Shown here piece by piece: positions 1 to 8,260 of a DNA stretch of 64,000 nucleotides; within the stretch, counting starts at the first letter, position 1, and each line of letters opens with the position of its first letter. The notes under the pieces were generated by a model that saw only the letters and a list, made by a program, of their open reading frames with translations, was not told the origin of the DNA and searched no databases. Origin of the DNA: Thiotrichaceae bacterium (lineage in GTDB: Bacteria; Pseudomonadota; Gammaproteobacteria; Beggiatoales; Beggiatoaceae); contig JAQTYU010000002.1 of the NCBI GenBank assembly GCA_028688145.1, forward strand, positions 496,001-560,000, read 5' to 3'. A program made the position numbers and the translations under genes.

Positions 1-1
1 G

Positions 2-682
2 GAATGCTTGCAAACTTTGGAAGCGATGCCTGAAGTACGTCTCGTCATTCTGCGAGCAGAGGGCAATAGTTTTTCTGCGGGCGCAGATTTGAATTGGATG
101 CAGCGCATGGCGAAATATTCCGAGGCGGAAAATTTCAAAGATGCGATGAACTTAGCGGAACTGATGAAAACCCTAAATTTCCTCAAAAAGCCGACGTTGG
201 CAATGGTGCAAGGCGCGGCATTTGGGGGTGGTGTGGGTTTGGTGGCGTGTTGTGATGTGGTCGTCGCCACGGAAAATGCGAGTTTTTGTTTGTCAGAAGT
301 GAAGCTCGGTTTAATTCCTGCGGTGATTTCACCTTATGTGATTGCAGCCATTGGTGAGCGGGCGGCACGACGTTATTTTCTCACAGCAGAGCGGTTTGAT
401 GTGTACGCGGCGCAACGTTTGGGGCTGGTGCATGAAGTGGTGTCCGATGCGGCGGCATTGCAGGCGAAAACGGATGAGTTAATTAAGATTTTGCTGCAAA
501 ATAGTCCAAATGCGGTGGTGGCGGCAAAAGATTTAATTTATGCAGTCAGCGCGGCGAAAATTGACGAGGCACTGATTGCTGAAACGGCGCGGCGCATTGC
601 ACAAATGCGGGCTTCTGAACAAGGTAAACAGGGTTTAAGCGCGTTTTTAGAAAAGCGTAAACCTGATTGGGTTGTGGCGTAA
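2..682 (+). CDS. Enoyl-CoA hydratase/isomerase family protein, 5' truncated by window edge
   Basis: Crotonase-fold enzyme, probably a methylglutaconyl-CoA hydratase of leucine/isovalerate breakdown or a related enoyl-CoA hydratase. The frame is open to the first base of the window, so the true start lies upstream; a TTG at position 8 is only the first possible in-window start. About 226 residues are visible against roughly 260 for the family, so some 35 N-terminal residues are missing. Seen motifs: F-S-A-G-A-D-L (oxyanion-hole loop that follows strand 2) and G-A-A-F-G-G-G-V-G-L (second oxyanion-hole glycines), then the S-E-V-K-L-G-L-I-P-A-V-I-S-P-Y-V segment, which matches methylglutaconyl-CoA hydratases better than generic hydratases. 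The family is certain; the exact substrate is inferred because no other leucine-degradation genes are in view. Confidence 0.85.
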   Translation, partial: ECLQTLEAMPEVRLVILRAEGNSFSAGADLNWMQRMAKYSEAENFKDAMNLAELMKTLNFLKKPTLAMVQGAAFGGGVGLVACCDVVVATENASFCLSEVKLGLIPAVISPYVIAAIGERAARRYFLTAERFDVYAAQRLGLVHEVVSDAAALQAKTDELIKILLQNSPNAVVAAKDLIYAVSAAKIDEALIAETARRIAQMRASEQGKQGLSAFLEKRKPDWVVA

Positions 683-693
683 GTTATATTTTG

Positions 694-732
694 GAAACAG
701 CGTTATTTCTTAATGGGAGATGACGCTGTTTC
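694..732 (+). terminator. Stem-loop downstream of enoyl-CoA hydratase gene
   Basis: Ten-base perfect inverted repeat (GAAACAGCGT at 694-703, ACGCTGTTTC at 723-732) starting 12 bases after the stop codon. The loop is long at 19 bases and the T-run after it is poor, so termination is plausible but not certain. Confidence 0.45.
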
Positions 733-776
733 TTGCGAAAAACTGATCGTAATCAAATTAAATACCGCCATTTTTT

Positions 777-953
777 ATGTCGCCTCATATTTCATACAAA
801 CACGATAGTTTGGTTAAATTTGAAAGCGATTTCAGTATTGCTCCTCGTTCGCGCTTGCAATTAATCGATGGCTAAATGTTGTCGTGGTATGGCAGTCGTG
901 CGATTCAGGGAATGCCGTATTTACAGGATGTTGTGTTTAAACTGAGTTCGTAA
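777..953 (+). pseudogene. Possible coding remnant with in-frame stop
   Basis: Two short frames in the same phase, 777-875 and 876-953, are separated by a single TAA at 873-875 that is followed directly by ATG. Each encodes protein-like sequence (first part with S-P-H-I-S-Y-K-H-D-S-L-V-K-F, second with W-Y-G-S-R-A-I-Q-G-M-P-Y-L-Q-D). I do not recognise the family. It may be the decayed end of a gene, or chance. No good ribosome binding site precedes it. The rest of the 683-1134 gap holds only hairpins and repeats. Confidence 0.3.
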
Positions 954-1004
954 AAATTAACTGCGCCCCTAAGTCTCCTGAAGGGTGTTTTAAAATAGTT
1001 AGTT

Positions 1005-1092
1005 GTAGCCCGTATGGAGCGTAGCGGAATGCGGGAATTCGGAGCTAAGAACTTCAATCCCCCCGCATTCCGCTTCGCTCCATACGGGCTAC
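1005..1092. repeat. Dispersed palindromic repeat, 31-base arms
   Basis: Left arm 1005-1035 and right arm 1062-1092 are reverse complements with one mismatch, around a 26-base loop. A single-arm copy of the same sequence lies at 59479-59507. Just upstream (about 959-995) is a copy of another dispersed unit containing AACTGCGCCCC, seen again near 5925, 18977, 39169 and 48208. It ends 42 bases before the SDR gene, so it may form structure in that gene's leader. Confidence 0.8.
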
Positions 1093-1134
1093 TTTAAAAA
1101 CCTTCCCACAAATCAGCAAGATGAGGCCTTCAAA

Positions 1135-1893
1135 ATGAGCAATAAAATTGCAATTGTAACGGGTGGCAGTCGTGGATTGGGCAAAAATACAGCCCTGCAT
1201 CTTGCAGGCAAAGGCATTGACGTGATTTTGACCTATCACAGCAAACAAGCCGAAGCAGATGCCGTGGTTGCTGAAATTGAGAGCAAGGGGCAAAAAGCTG
1301 TCGCTTTGGCGTTAGATATTGGAAACAGCCAAAGTTTTGATAATTTTGTGCAACAAGTCGCAGCCGCACTTAAGCAAACTTGGAATCAAACGCAGTTTCA
1401 ATATTTGGTAAATAATGCAGGCATTGGAATTAATGCCTCATTTGCCGAAACCAGCGAACAACAATTTGACCAACTGGTGAATATTCATCTGAAAGGCCCA
1501 TTTTTCCTGAGCCAGAAATTATTGCCACTGCTGGCTGACAACGGGCGCATTATCAACGTTTCCACAGGCTTAACCCGTTTTGCGTTACCCGGTTATGCAG
1601 CCTATGCCACGATGAAAGGCGGCATTGAAACCCTGACCAAGTACATGGCAAAAGAGTTAGGCGTGCGCGGCATTGCGGTGAATGTGGTCGCACCGGGCGC
1701 AATTGAAACCGATTTTGGCGGCGGCGCAGTACGAGATAATGCACAGATTAATCAATTTGTTGCCTCACAAACTGCCTTGGGGCGTGTCGGTGTGCCTGAC
1801 GATATTGGCGGTGTCATTGCCGCCCTGCTTTCAGAAGATAATCGTTGGGTGAATGCGCAACGCATCGAAGCCTCTGGCGGCATGTTTATTTAA
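1135..1893 (+). CDS. SDR family NAD(P)-dependent oxidoreductase (FabG-like)
   Basis: Classical short-chain dehydrogenase/reductase of 252 residues, the usual length. The N-terminal Rossmann motif T-G-G-S-R-G-L-G (residues 9-16) binds the dinucleotide, N-N-A-G follows near residue 93, the catalytic serine lies in I-N-V-S-T-G, and the Y-x-x-x-K pair is in Y-A-T-M-K near residue 160. The C-terminal G-R-V-G-x-P-x-D-I-G-G and S-G-G motifs are those of FabG-type reductases that act on keto or hydroxy compounds. The substrate cannot be told. It is monocistronic here, preceded by a palindromic repeat, with GAGG about 10 bases before the ATG. Confidence 0.88.
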   Translation: MSNKIAIVTGGSRGLGKNTALHLAGKGIDVILTYHSKQAEADAVVAEIESKGQKAVALALDIGNSQSFDNFVQQVAAALKQTWNQTQFQYLVNNAGIGINASFAETSEQQFDQLVNIHLKGPFFLSQKLLPLLADNGRIINVSTGLTRFALPGYAAYATMKGGIETLTKYMAKELGVRGIAVNVVAPGAIETDFGGGAVRDNAQINQFVASQTALGRVGVPDDIGGVIAALLSEDNRWVNAQRIEASGGMFI

Positions 1894-1946
1894 TCCTGAC
1901 ATATTCACCCTAACGCTTTTTGAACCCCAGTATGAGACCTGTTTAA

Positions 1947-2138
1947 ATGACTGACAGCAATCACAATGATATTCCCTCACCTTGCATCGGCGTGTGCAGC
2001 ATTAATTCAGATAATGATTTATGCAGCGGTTGTTATCGCACGATGGACGAAATCAACGCATGGTACAACTCAACGCCTGAAGAAAAACAAGCCGTTTTAG
2101 CAAGGATTGAACAACGTTTGCGCGAGTTATTTTCGTAA
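1947..2138 (+). CDS. DUF1289 domain-containing small protein
   Basis: A 63-residue protein matching the DUF1289 family: an N-terminal P-C-I-G-V-C, then C-S-G-C-Y-R-T, then an E-I-x-x-W helix. The four cysteines (C-x4-C and C-x2-C) look like a metal-binding knuckle; the function of the family is not established. The C-terminal third is an acidic/basic helix ending in E-Q-R-L-R-E-L-F. It lies 53 bases after the SDR gene on the same strand and may be cotranscribed with it; a hairpin follows its stop. Confidence 0.85.
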   Translation: MTDSNHNDIPSPCIGVCSINSDNDLCSGCYRTMDEINAWYNSTPEEKQAVLARIEQRLRELFS

Positions 2139-2149
2139 TCCAGCCTTTT

Positions 2150-2193
2150 CAGAGCTGATCCCTATGACCCTCGGTCAGCTCTGATTCTTTCTA
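2150..2193 (+). terminator. Rho-independent terminator after DUF1289 gene
   Basis: Inverted repeat CAGAGCTGA (2150-2158) and TCAGCTCTG (2175-2183) followed by a T-rich stretch (ATTCTTTCTAT). Confidence 0.6.
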
Positions 2194-2310
2194 TAATTCC
2201 CCCATATTTTTCCAATTATCTGATAAACCCCTATCTTTCCTAGCGTCATATTCAAAAACCTTGTGAGATTGATGTACACTACTCAGCAAACTTTCTATGA
2301 GTATTCTACG

Positions 2311-4365
2311 ATGAAACAAATCTCCAAATTACTGTGGCTGGCGGGATTACTCCCCCTCGGCGCACAGGCAGGCGTGGTGGGCACAGGCACAGCGGCAAGC
2401 TGCACCGAAACGGCATTTAATACCGTATTAGCCGCCGCAAAAACGGGCGAAGTCATTGGTTTTCGATGTGGCAGTACCGCTGTCACTATTCCGATTACCA
2501 CGGAAAAATTTATCACCGTCAGCGGTATCACCCTCGATGGCTATGGCAAAGTTACCCTCGATGGCAAGGGCAAATCCCGCATTTTAAGAACCGATACGGG
2601 CTATGCTTTACAAAGCACGGGCGGCTTCAAATTCACCCTGAAAAACATCAATCTGAACAATGGCTTTACCACGGATCAGGGCGGTGCTTTTCAAGTCGGG
2701 TATTGGAATAATTTAGTGATCGACAACGTCACTTTCCAAAACAACAAAGCCACCCGCGACAGCAAAACTTGTGACGGCGGCGGCGCGTTATTTATTGGGG
2801 CGGGCAGTCGCGCCGCGATTAGCAACAGCCGTTTTATTGGTAATGCTGCGAATAATGGTGGCGCAATTAATAACTTACGCACTGATTTGACCGTAAGCGA
2901 CAGCGTGTTTACCAATAATAAAGCGATTCATAGCAATGCGATTAACAAACTTGCAGACTGTGGTGGCGGCGGCGCGATTTATATCGACGGCGCGAAAAAG
3001 GAAAGTGAAGGCGGCGGCGGGGCTGGCGCGTTGAAAATTCTGCGTTCCAAGTTCAACAATAACACCACCAATCACTTAGGCGGCGCGTTGTTTAGCTTTA
3101 TTCACGGTTCTACCACGATTGAAGTCAATGGCTGCTCTTTCAGCGGCAACGTGGCGAAATACTGGGTTGACCCTGCCGACAGCACGCATAAATTGGGTGG
3201 CAGCGCGGGAGCGATTTATCACCAACGCAATGACGGTTCACCCGAAACTGCAACCGCCACCGCATTGATGTATTTGAAAAACTCGACCATTATCAACAAC
3301 CGCGCCGAAGGTGAATTAGGCGGCGGGGTGCGCGTACAATCGCCCGCACAAATCGTCAACAGCACGTTCACAGGCAATTCTGTGGAAAACGTCACCATTC
3401 CCGCAACCGATGTGAATAATTGGAAACGCGGACACGGCGGCGCATTAGTCGCAGGGACAGGCACGACAATCATTAATTCCACCATTGCCAAAAATAAGGC
3501 AGCGGCTTGGGGCGGCGCAATCAGTGGGCAAAGCGTGACTTTGAAAAACACCATCATCGCCAATAACACGGGCAGTTCAGGCTGGAAAATTCAGCAAAAC
3601 TGCACCGCGAATATGATCGATGGCGGCAATAATATTCAATTTCCTGCGCGGCTCACCAGCAATGGTAATGATTATGAATGTATCAAAGGGCAAGCCGTGG
3701 TTGATCCTTTGCTCGGCTTGTTGGCAGATAATGGCGGTTTAACCCAGACGATGGCATTATTAAGCGGCAGTCCTGCGATTAATAAAGGCGGTTCTAGCAA
3801 TTGTCCCACCACCGACCAACGCAGTGCACTGCGTGTGCTCAATTGTGATATTGGCGCATTTGAAGTTTCCAGCAGTACGCCGCCTGTCGCCAGCACCGTG
3901 CCTGCCGCTGCCATCACTAAAACGGGTAGCAGCAGCACCACTACCGCCGCCTTTAAGGGCACGGTGGTGAATAACAGCACGGACAAAGTCGGCAACACGG
4001 TTTCACAACAGGATGCAGTGACGATTTCGAGCACGGTCGCGGTTGATAAAACCCACGTCGGACAGCCTGCAAGCATTGTTTTATTAGCGGCTTACACCCC
4101 AAACACCCGCGCGGCGCGTCCTGAATGGTTTACCCGCAGTGGCAGTGATTGGCAAAGTTTAGGCACGAATTTCACCGCCGATCAGGTCAATCAATTGGAA
4201 GTTGCAGACAATCGCGATGCTTTGGATGAATCTGAAGAAATCAATATTTTCAGTGGCGGATTACAAGGTTTGCCTGGCAAATTGGAAGTGTATGCCGCGT
4301 ATAAATTGGCGGATGAAACTTTAGTTTTCAATCTGCAACCAATTAATATCAATATTGCGCCTTAA
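2311..4365 (+). CDS. Exported right-handed beta-helix protein with choice-of-anchor Q type C-terminal region
   Basis: Large secreted or surface protein, 684 residues from the chosen ATG at 2311, which begins a Sec signal peptide (M-K-Q-I-S-K-L-L-W-L-A-G-L-L-P-L-G-A-Q-A). The frame is open back to 2263, but that extension gives no sensible leader. The first part has a polymorphic-outer-membrane-protein/CSLREA-like opening (I-T-L-D-G-x-G-K-V-T-L-D-G), followed by many G-G-A-I and G-G-A-L loops with S-x-F-x-x-N-x-A repeats, the signature of a parallel beta helix. Around residues 500-530 comes S-P-A-I-N-K-G-G, D-Q-R and C-D-I-G-A-F-E, as in choice-of-anchor Q domains. The tail (residues 540-684) is Ser/Thr rich then beta-rich. 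It may be an adhesin or a polysaccharide-active protein; no catalytic site is recognisable. Confidence 0.8.
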   Translation: MKQISKLLWLAGLLPLGAQAGVVGTGTAASCTETAFNTVLAAAKTGEVIGFRCGSTAVTIPITTEKFITVSGITLDGYGKVTLDGKGKSRILRTDTGYALQSTGGFKFTLKNINLNNGFTTDQGGAFQVGYWNNLVIDNVTFQNNKATRDSKTCDGGGALFIGAGSRAAISNSRFIGNAANNGGAINNLRTDLTVSDSVFTNNKAIHSNAINKLADCGGGGAIYIDGAKKESEGGGGAGALKILRSKFNNNTTNHLGGALFSFIHGSTTIEVNGCSFSGNVAKYWVDPADSTHKLGGSAGAIYHQRNDGSPETATATALMYLKNSTIINNRAEGELGGGVRVQSPAQIVNSTFTGNSVENVTIPATDVNNWKRGHGGALVAGTGTTIINSTIAKNKAAAWGGAISGQSVTLKNTIIANNTGSSGWKIQQNCTANMIDGGNNIQFPARLTSNGNDYECIKGQAVVDPLLGLLADNGGLTQTMALLSGSPAINKGGSSNCPTTDQRSALRVLNCDIGAFEVSSSTPPVASTVPAAAITKTGSSSTTTAAFKGTVVNNSTDKVGNTVSQQDAVTISSTVAVDKTHVGQPASIVLLAAYTPNTRAARPEWFTRSGSDWQSLGTNFTADQVNQLEVADNRDALDESEEINIFSGGLQGLPGKLEVYAAYKLADETLVFNLQPININIAP

Positions 4366-4390
4366 CGCAGATTCGTTTTAAGCTTGTGAA

Positions 4391-4430
4391 AAAGCCCCAT
4401 CGTTGCGAAAGCGCGATGGGGCTTTTATTT
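4391..4430. terminator. Strong rho-independent terminator, probably bidirectional
   Basis: Stem of about 12 pairs (AAAGCCCCATCG / CGATGGGGCTTT) followed by T-runs on both strands. It sits between the converging beta-helix gene (+) and the V-type ATPase subunit gene (-). Confidence 0.9.
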
Positions 4431-4448
4431 GTGGATGCCGTAGATTTA

Positions 4449-5840
4449 CTACGCCGCTACTGCACTATCATGCTGATAATACTTAGCAATATCCGCTTCA
4501 CTGACCCGCGTCAACGCATCTTCGGGCAGGATTGATAATAATTCCCACGCTAAATCCAGCGTTTCCAAAATCGTGCGATCCGTACTTTCTCCTTGCCCAA
4601 TAAAACGTTTTTCAAAAGCTTCGGCAAACTTCAGATAACGCCGATCATTTTCTGCCAATTCTTCCGCGCCAATAATCGAAGCCAAATTTCGCACTTCCAA
4701 AGCACGCGTATAAGCGGCATAAAGTTGATTAGTGACACGCGCATGATCTTCGCGGGTGAAATCTTTGCCAATACCATCTTTCATCAAGCGCGACAAGGAC
4801 GGCGGCACATTCACTGGTGGATAAATCCCTTGATTGTGCAATTCACGGCTCAGCACAATTTGCCCTTCAGTAATGTAGCCGGTTAAATCAGGAATCGGGT
4901 GGGTAATATCATCGCTGGGCATACTGACCACGGGCACCATGGTGATTGAACCATGTCGATTTTTAATTCGCCCCGCGCGTTCGTAAATTTCTGCCAAATC
5001 GGAATACAAATAACCGGGATAACCTTTGCGGGCGGGCACATCGCCTTTAGCAGTCGCAACTTCGCGCAGAGCTTCCGCGTAATGGGTCATGTCGGTGATA
5101 ACGACGAGTACATGTCGATCCAATTCAAACGCCAAATATTCCGCAGCAGTCAGCGCAGTGCGCGGTAAAATTAAGCGTTCCATCGGCGGATCGTCTGCCA
5201 AATTGATAAACATCACCACATTATTTAACACACCGCTGCTTTCAAATTCTTCCTGAAAAAAACGCGCATCGGCATAAGAAACCCCCATTGCCGCAAACAC
5301 CACCGCAAATTGGGATTCTTGCCCCGGTAATTTGGCTTGGCGCACGATTTGGGCAGCGAGCCGATTGTGTGGCAAACCCGAACCTGAAAAAATCGGTAAT
5401 TTTTGCCCACGCACTAAAGAATTTAGCCCGTCAATGCTGGAAATTCCCGTTTGAATAAATTCGCTGGGATAGGCGCGTGCCGCAGGATTCACCGAAGAAC
5501 CGTTCACATTGCGTTTGAGGCTGGAAATCAGCGGCGGACGATTATCGCGGGCTTGCCCTACGCCGTTGAAAACACGCCCTAAAATATCGGGGGACAATGG
5601 TAATTCAAAGGGTTCTTCTAAAAAACGCACCCAAGTGCTTTCTAAATCTAAATCTTGCGTACCTTCAAAAACTTGAACTAAAACCACTTCTTGACTGGTG
5701 CTAATAACCTGCCCGTTGCGGGTGCGTCCTTGATAATCACGCACTTGCACGCGGTCTCCGAGCGCGATATTGGGCACGCCCCGCAAAAATAGCAGTGCGT
5801 CGCGGGCGGCGGATGCCATACGATATTCAATTGCTTTCAT
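4449..5840 (-). CDS. V/A-type ATP synthase subunit B (non-catalytic), isolated gene
   Basis: Regulatory, non-catalytic B subunit of an A/V-type rotary ATPase, 463 residues, full length for the family. Seen: N-terminal beta barrel with G-x-x-V-Q-V-R-D-Y; the I-Q-T-G-I-S-S-I-D-G-L-N-S-L-V-R-G-Q-K-L-P-I-F-S segment with a degenerate P-loop (S-G-S-G-L-P, as expected for subunit B); the conserved F-A-A-M-G-V; the M-T-x-Y-A-E-A-L-R-E motif; G-Y-P-G-Y-L-Y-S-D-L-A; and P-x-x-D-I-T-H-P-I-P-D-L-T-G-Y-I-T-E-G-Q. These operons normally hold subunits I, K, E, C, F, A, B and D together, but no other subunit lies on either side: a terminator follows and an unrelated small gene lies 128 bases upstream. The rest may be elsewhere, or this may be an orphan. 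Confidence 0.95.
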   Translation of the reverse strand: MKAIEYRMASAARDALLFLRGVPNIALGDRVQVRDYQGRTRNGQVISTSQEVVLVQVFEGTQDLDLESTWVRFLEEPFELPLSPDILGRVFNGVGQARDNRPPLISSLKRNVNGSSVNPAARAYPSEFIQTGISSIDGLNSLVRGQKLPIFSGSGLPHNRLAAQIVRQAKLPGQESQFAVVFAAMGVSYADARFFQEEFESSGVLNNVVMFINLADDPPMERLILPRTALTAAEYLAFELDRHVLVVITDMTHYAEALREVATAKGDVPARKGYPGYLYSDLAEIYERAGRIKNRHGSITMVPVVSMPSDDITHPIPDLTGYITEGQIVLSRELHNQGIYPPVNVPPSLSRLMKDGIGKDFTREDHARVTNQLYAAYTRALEVRNLASIIGAEELAENDRRYLKFAEAFEKRFIGQGESTDRTILETLDLAWELLSILPEDALTRVSEADIAKYYQHDSAVAA

Positions 5841-5879
5841 CGAGATTCCTGCCAGTGAATGTTTTCATAAAATTTGCTT

Positions 5880-5962
5880 AGAAATGCTCCCCTTTTGGAA
5901 AAGAGGCTGGGGGATTTTAAAAATTTAACTGCGCCCCCAACCCCCTGAAGAGTGCTAAAAAC
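5880..5962. repeat. Dispersed repeat unit (AACTGCGCCCC family)
   Basis: The segment between the ATPase gene and the next gene contains CCCCTTTTGGAAAAG, GGGGGATTTTAAA and AACTGCGCCCCCAACCCCCT, diverged versions of units that are better preserved at 18975-19200 and 48208-48330. It probably folds into hairpins in RNA. Confidence 0.6.
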
Positions 5963-5968
5963 ACAGAT

Positions 5969-6391
5969 TTAATCTTTTAAATTCTCTTCTGGGGATTTAG
6001 GGACACAGTTAAATTTTTTGGCTTCTGCTGCGGCTTGCCTGAGTTGATTAAGTTGTTCTTCACTTAATCCAGAGGTGGGTACTATTACGTGTGAGTAAAC
6101 GTAAACCATTTGTAGCTCTCTGCCTACATGTTCCAACATTTCAAAAAATTGCTCATCGGGCATTCTGGAATTATGGTCACACGCTATTGCCAGCTGAAAG
6201 CCCAGAGCGCGGTGCATGAACTCATTATATCTTCTAAGTTTTTCAGGATTCTCAAGCTGATTTGTGCCCACTTGGTAAGTATCTCTGGCATCGATAGTAG
6301 CGGAATGTAAGAGCCTACTTAACCACGTCAGCTTTTCCAGTTGAGACATTTTTGAGAACTCAGCTAAGGCGAGCGTGCAAAGTGTGTTCAT
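5969..6391 (-). CDS. Hypothetical protein, all-helical, 140 residues
   Basis: No family recognised. The predicted product looks soluble and mostly helical, with an N-terminal segment L-A-E-F-S-K-M-S-Q-L-E-K-L-T-W-L-S-R-L-L and a C-terminal L-S-E-E-Q-L-N-Q-L-R-Q-A-A-A-E-A-K-K helix. The first ATG (6391) has AAAGG about 9 bases upstream and is preferred over the internal methionine at residue 15. It is on the same strand as the ATPase B gene, 128 bases upstream of it, but a repeat lies between, so cotranscription is doubtful. Codon usage resembles its neighbours, which supports a real gene. Confidence 0.6.
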   Translation of the reverse strand: MNTLCTLALAEFSKMSQLEKLTWLSRLLHSATIDARDTYQVGTNQLENPEKLRRYNEFMHRALGFQLAIACDHNSRMPDEQFFEMLEHVGRELQMVYVYSHVIVPTSGLSEEQLNQLRQAAAEAKKFNCVPKSPEENLKD

Positions 6392-6438
6392 ACGATAAGC
6401 CTTTAATACTACGAATTAATCAAGCTGAGATTTTTTTT

Positions 6439-6491
6439 CTCGTTCCCACGCTCCCGCGTGGGAATGCCTACCTCGTCGCTCCAGCGGCGAG
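6439..6491. repeat. Two-hairpin dispersed repeat, copy A
   Basis: First hairpin CGTTCCCACGC / GCGTGGGAATG, then a second short hairpin CTCGTCGCT / AGCGGCGAG. The same layout with different but still paired stem bases occurs at 51389-51439, 53838-53887 and, inverted, 53987-54036. Confidence 0.8.
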
Positions 6492-6514
6492 TTTCTTCCA
6501 AAAGAAAAAGCTCA

Positions 6515-7240
6515 TTAATGCCGCAACTTCTCCAAAGATTCGCTCCAATGCGTGAGGAAAAATTTCTTTTCGGAGGTCAATAAATAGTCTTCTTGTCCTA
6601 AAATCGGGCGCAACGTGGTAGACATTTGCAATAAGGTGACGATAAATACAATCAACCAAAACTTTATAAACGAACTGTCTTGGCTATCCATCGCTTCCAG
6701 CCCTTGCGCCAAATAGCGCACGCCAAAATACAAGCTTCCAAAACCCAGCAATAAATGAATCGCGCCCATAAATTCTAAGGTTTGAATCGAGAAAGTGAAC
6801 ACGAAAGCAATCGGGGCAAAACCCAGCAATAAAATTGCGGTCAATGCCAAAGCACTGCTGAGTAAGGTAGCAATTTGTGCGGGACGTAAATCCGCACCAC
6901 TCAACGCCGCCAAAATGTATAAACTGGGATAACAAAGCAAAGCAGAAATCGTTGCGCCCACAATAATTTTAATCGGCACTGCCACCCATTGCACCCCGCC
7001 TGTGAAACTGCCCATAATCACGCCATAAATTGCCAAGCCGATAAATGTCAGCAAAATCAATTTAATATTGTAATGCAGTAAGGGCTGTTCGCTGCGGATG
7101 TGTTCAAAAAACTGCTGTGGCGTTTTGAGCAGCAAATCCACCAAGTGCATCATGCGGATGTTGTCGGGAAGTTGCACTTTCGGCAGGGTGAAATTTTCCT
7201 CCGATAAAGGTGGGAATGTGCTCGAATCATCATTATTCAT
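6515..7240 (-). CDS. Multi-pass membrane protein, paralogue of the next gene upstream
   Basis: A 241-residue integral membrane protein with a hydrophilic N-terminal 60 residues and about five or six transmembrane helices (first at L-I-L-L-T-F-I-G-L-A-I-Y-G-V-I-M-G, later ones at A-L-A-L-T-A-I-L-L-L-G-F-A-P and F-W-L-I-V-F-I-V-T-L-L). Topology resembles Yip1-type proteins, but I cannot confirm that family. It shares with the neighbouring 7233-7940 protein the pattern Y-G-x-x-x-G-S-x-x-G-G-x-Q in the first helix pair and L-R-P-x-x-G near the C terminus, so the two arose by duplication. AGGAA lies before the ATG at 7240, which overlaps the upstream gene by 8 bases: translational coupling and perhaps a heteromeric complex. 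Confidence 0.7.
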   Translation of the reverse strand: MNNDDSSTFPPLSEENFTLPKVQLPDNIRMMHLVDLLLKTPQQFFEHIRSEQPLLHYNIKLILLTFIGLAIYGVIMGSFTGGVQWVAVPIKIIVGATISALLCYPSLYILAALSGADLRPAQIATLLSSALALTAILLLGFAPIAFVFTFSIQTLEFMGAIHLLLGFGSLYFGVRYLAQGLEAMDSQDSSFIKFWLIVFIVTLLQMSTTLRPILGQEDYLLTSEKKFFLTHWSESLEKLRH

Positions 7241-7940
7241 GGTTTTTATTTCCTATACGGTTGACCACTATATAAAAGATAGCTTCGTAAAAACTGCCAT
7301 CAAACGGATTGGCGCGTAAGAATTTGACTTCTAAACGTGGCGTTCCGAAAAATGGGCGTAAGTTCCAAGAAATTTGCGCGCCTAAAAATAAATTGACCGC
7401 AAGCCATGCGGTAAGAATTTGTTTTGCTTGAATTTGACTCTTACAAACATGGGCTAATAAACGGTATAACTGGCTATTGGCAATCACGCCTGCAAACATA
7501 ATTAGCGCGACATTGAGCAGAATATAAAAATCATAGCCTAAAACTTGCCCTCGGCTGCCCAAACCAGGCAAATGCAGCACAATAAATCCTGCCACGGGCG
7601 CGAAAGCCCCGAGAATCACTGCTAGCAGTGCGAAACTCATTAATACTGCTAATAAACTTTGTCGAAAGCTAATCGGTGCACCCAACAGTTGCGCCAACAT
7701 ACTGTTAATCAGGGCATTACCCAGCGCGGTGAGGCAAAGTAGCAATGGGAATTTAATTGCAACATACAAACTTTGCAATCCCCCGCGCCAACTGCCCAAA
7801 GCCGCCCCATACATCGCGCCCCCAACACAAATCAGTATTAAACTCAGGCGTAAATAACGGCTGTCTTTTTCATCAAGCCATACTGCTAAAGTTGCAGCAT
7901 TGGCGCGACACAATTGACGAATGGCTAATTCCCAGTGCAT
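7233..7940 (-). CDS. Multi-pass membrane protein, first of a paralogous pair
   Basis: Membrane protein of 235 residues with about six hydrophobic segments. The ATG at 7940 is chosen because AGAAGG stands 8 bases upstream of it; a longer frame starting with TTG at 7976 lacks a good binding site. Seen features: Y-G-A-A-L-G-S-W-R-G-G-L-Q after the first helix, the A-P-V-A-G-F-I segment, and a C-terminal L-R-P-F-F-G followed by a soluble tail. The same landmarks occur in the downstream gene, which it overlaps by 8 bases. Function unknown; a two-component membrane complex is an inference from the overlap. Confidence 0.7.
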   Translation of the reverse strand: MHWELAIRQLCRANAATLAVWLDEKDSRYLRLSLILICVGGAMYGAALGSWRGGLQSLYVAIKFPLLLCLTALGNALINSMLAQLLGAPISFRQSLLAVLMSFALLAVILGAFAPVAGFIVLHLPGLGSRGQVLGYDFYILLNVALIMFAGVIANSQLYRLLAHVCKSQIQAKQILTAWLAVNLFLGAQISWNLRPFFGTPRLEVKFLRANPFDGSFYEAIFYIVVNRIGNKNHE

Positions 7941-8260
7941 TTTTAACACCTTCTTTAGGGTAAAAAATTCTTTCAATGTCTCTGCTTACTTCGATAACAA
8001 GCTAAACACCGCTTGCAAATTCAGCGAAATCCCTAAATTTTCTTTTTGGAGAGATTAAAAATAATGCCTGTTACGACTCTATGAATTACATTGTTACACA
8101 ATTATACAGTAAGGTTTTTATTATCAAACGCAGTTTCCCCTAATTTTTCTACCCCAAAATACCCAGTAATACCATATTGTCTTTTCAGGGAATCCGCTAC
8201 AATACCGCCTATAAATCACAATATTATTGCCAATCAATAAACGCTACTTAGGCTGTGATG

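Noticed and set aside
1054-1369. Two minus-strand frames over the start of the SDR gene
   Set aside because: Antisense shadows of a confident gene and of a palindromic repeat.
3219-4076. Minus-strand frames within the beta-helix gene
   Set aside because: Composition effects of a repetitive coding strand; no family match.
8170-8220. Possible sigma-70 promoter (TTGTCT ... TACAAT) before the kinase gene
   Set aside because: Spacer of 15 bases and weak match; not listed as a feature.
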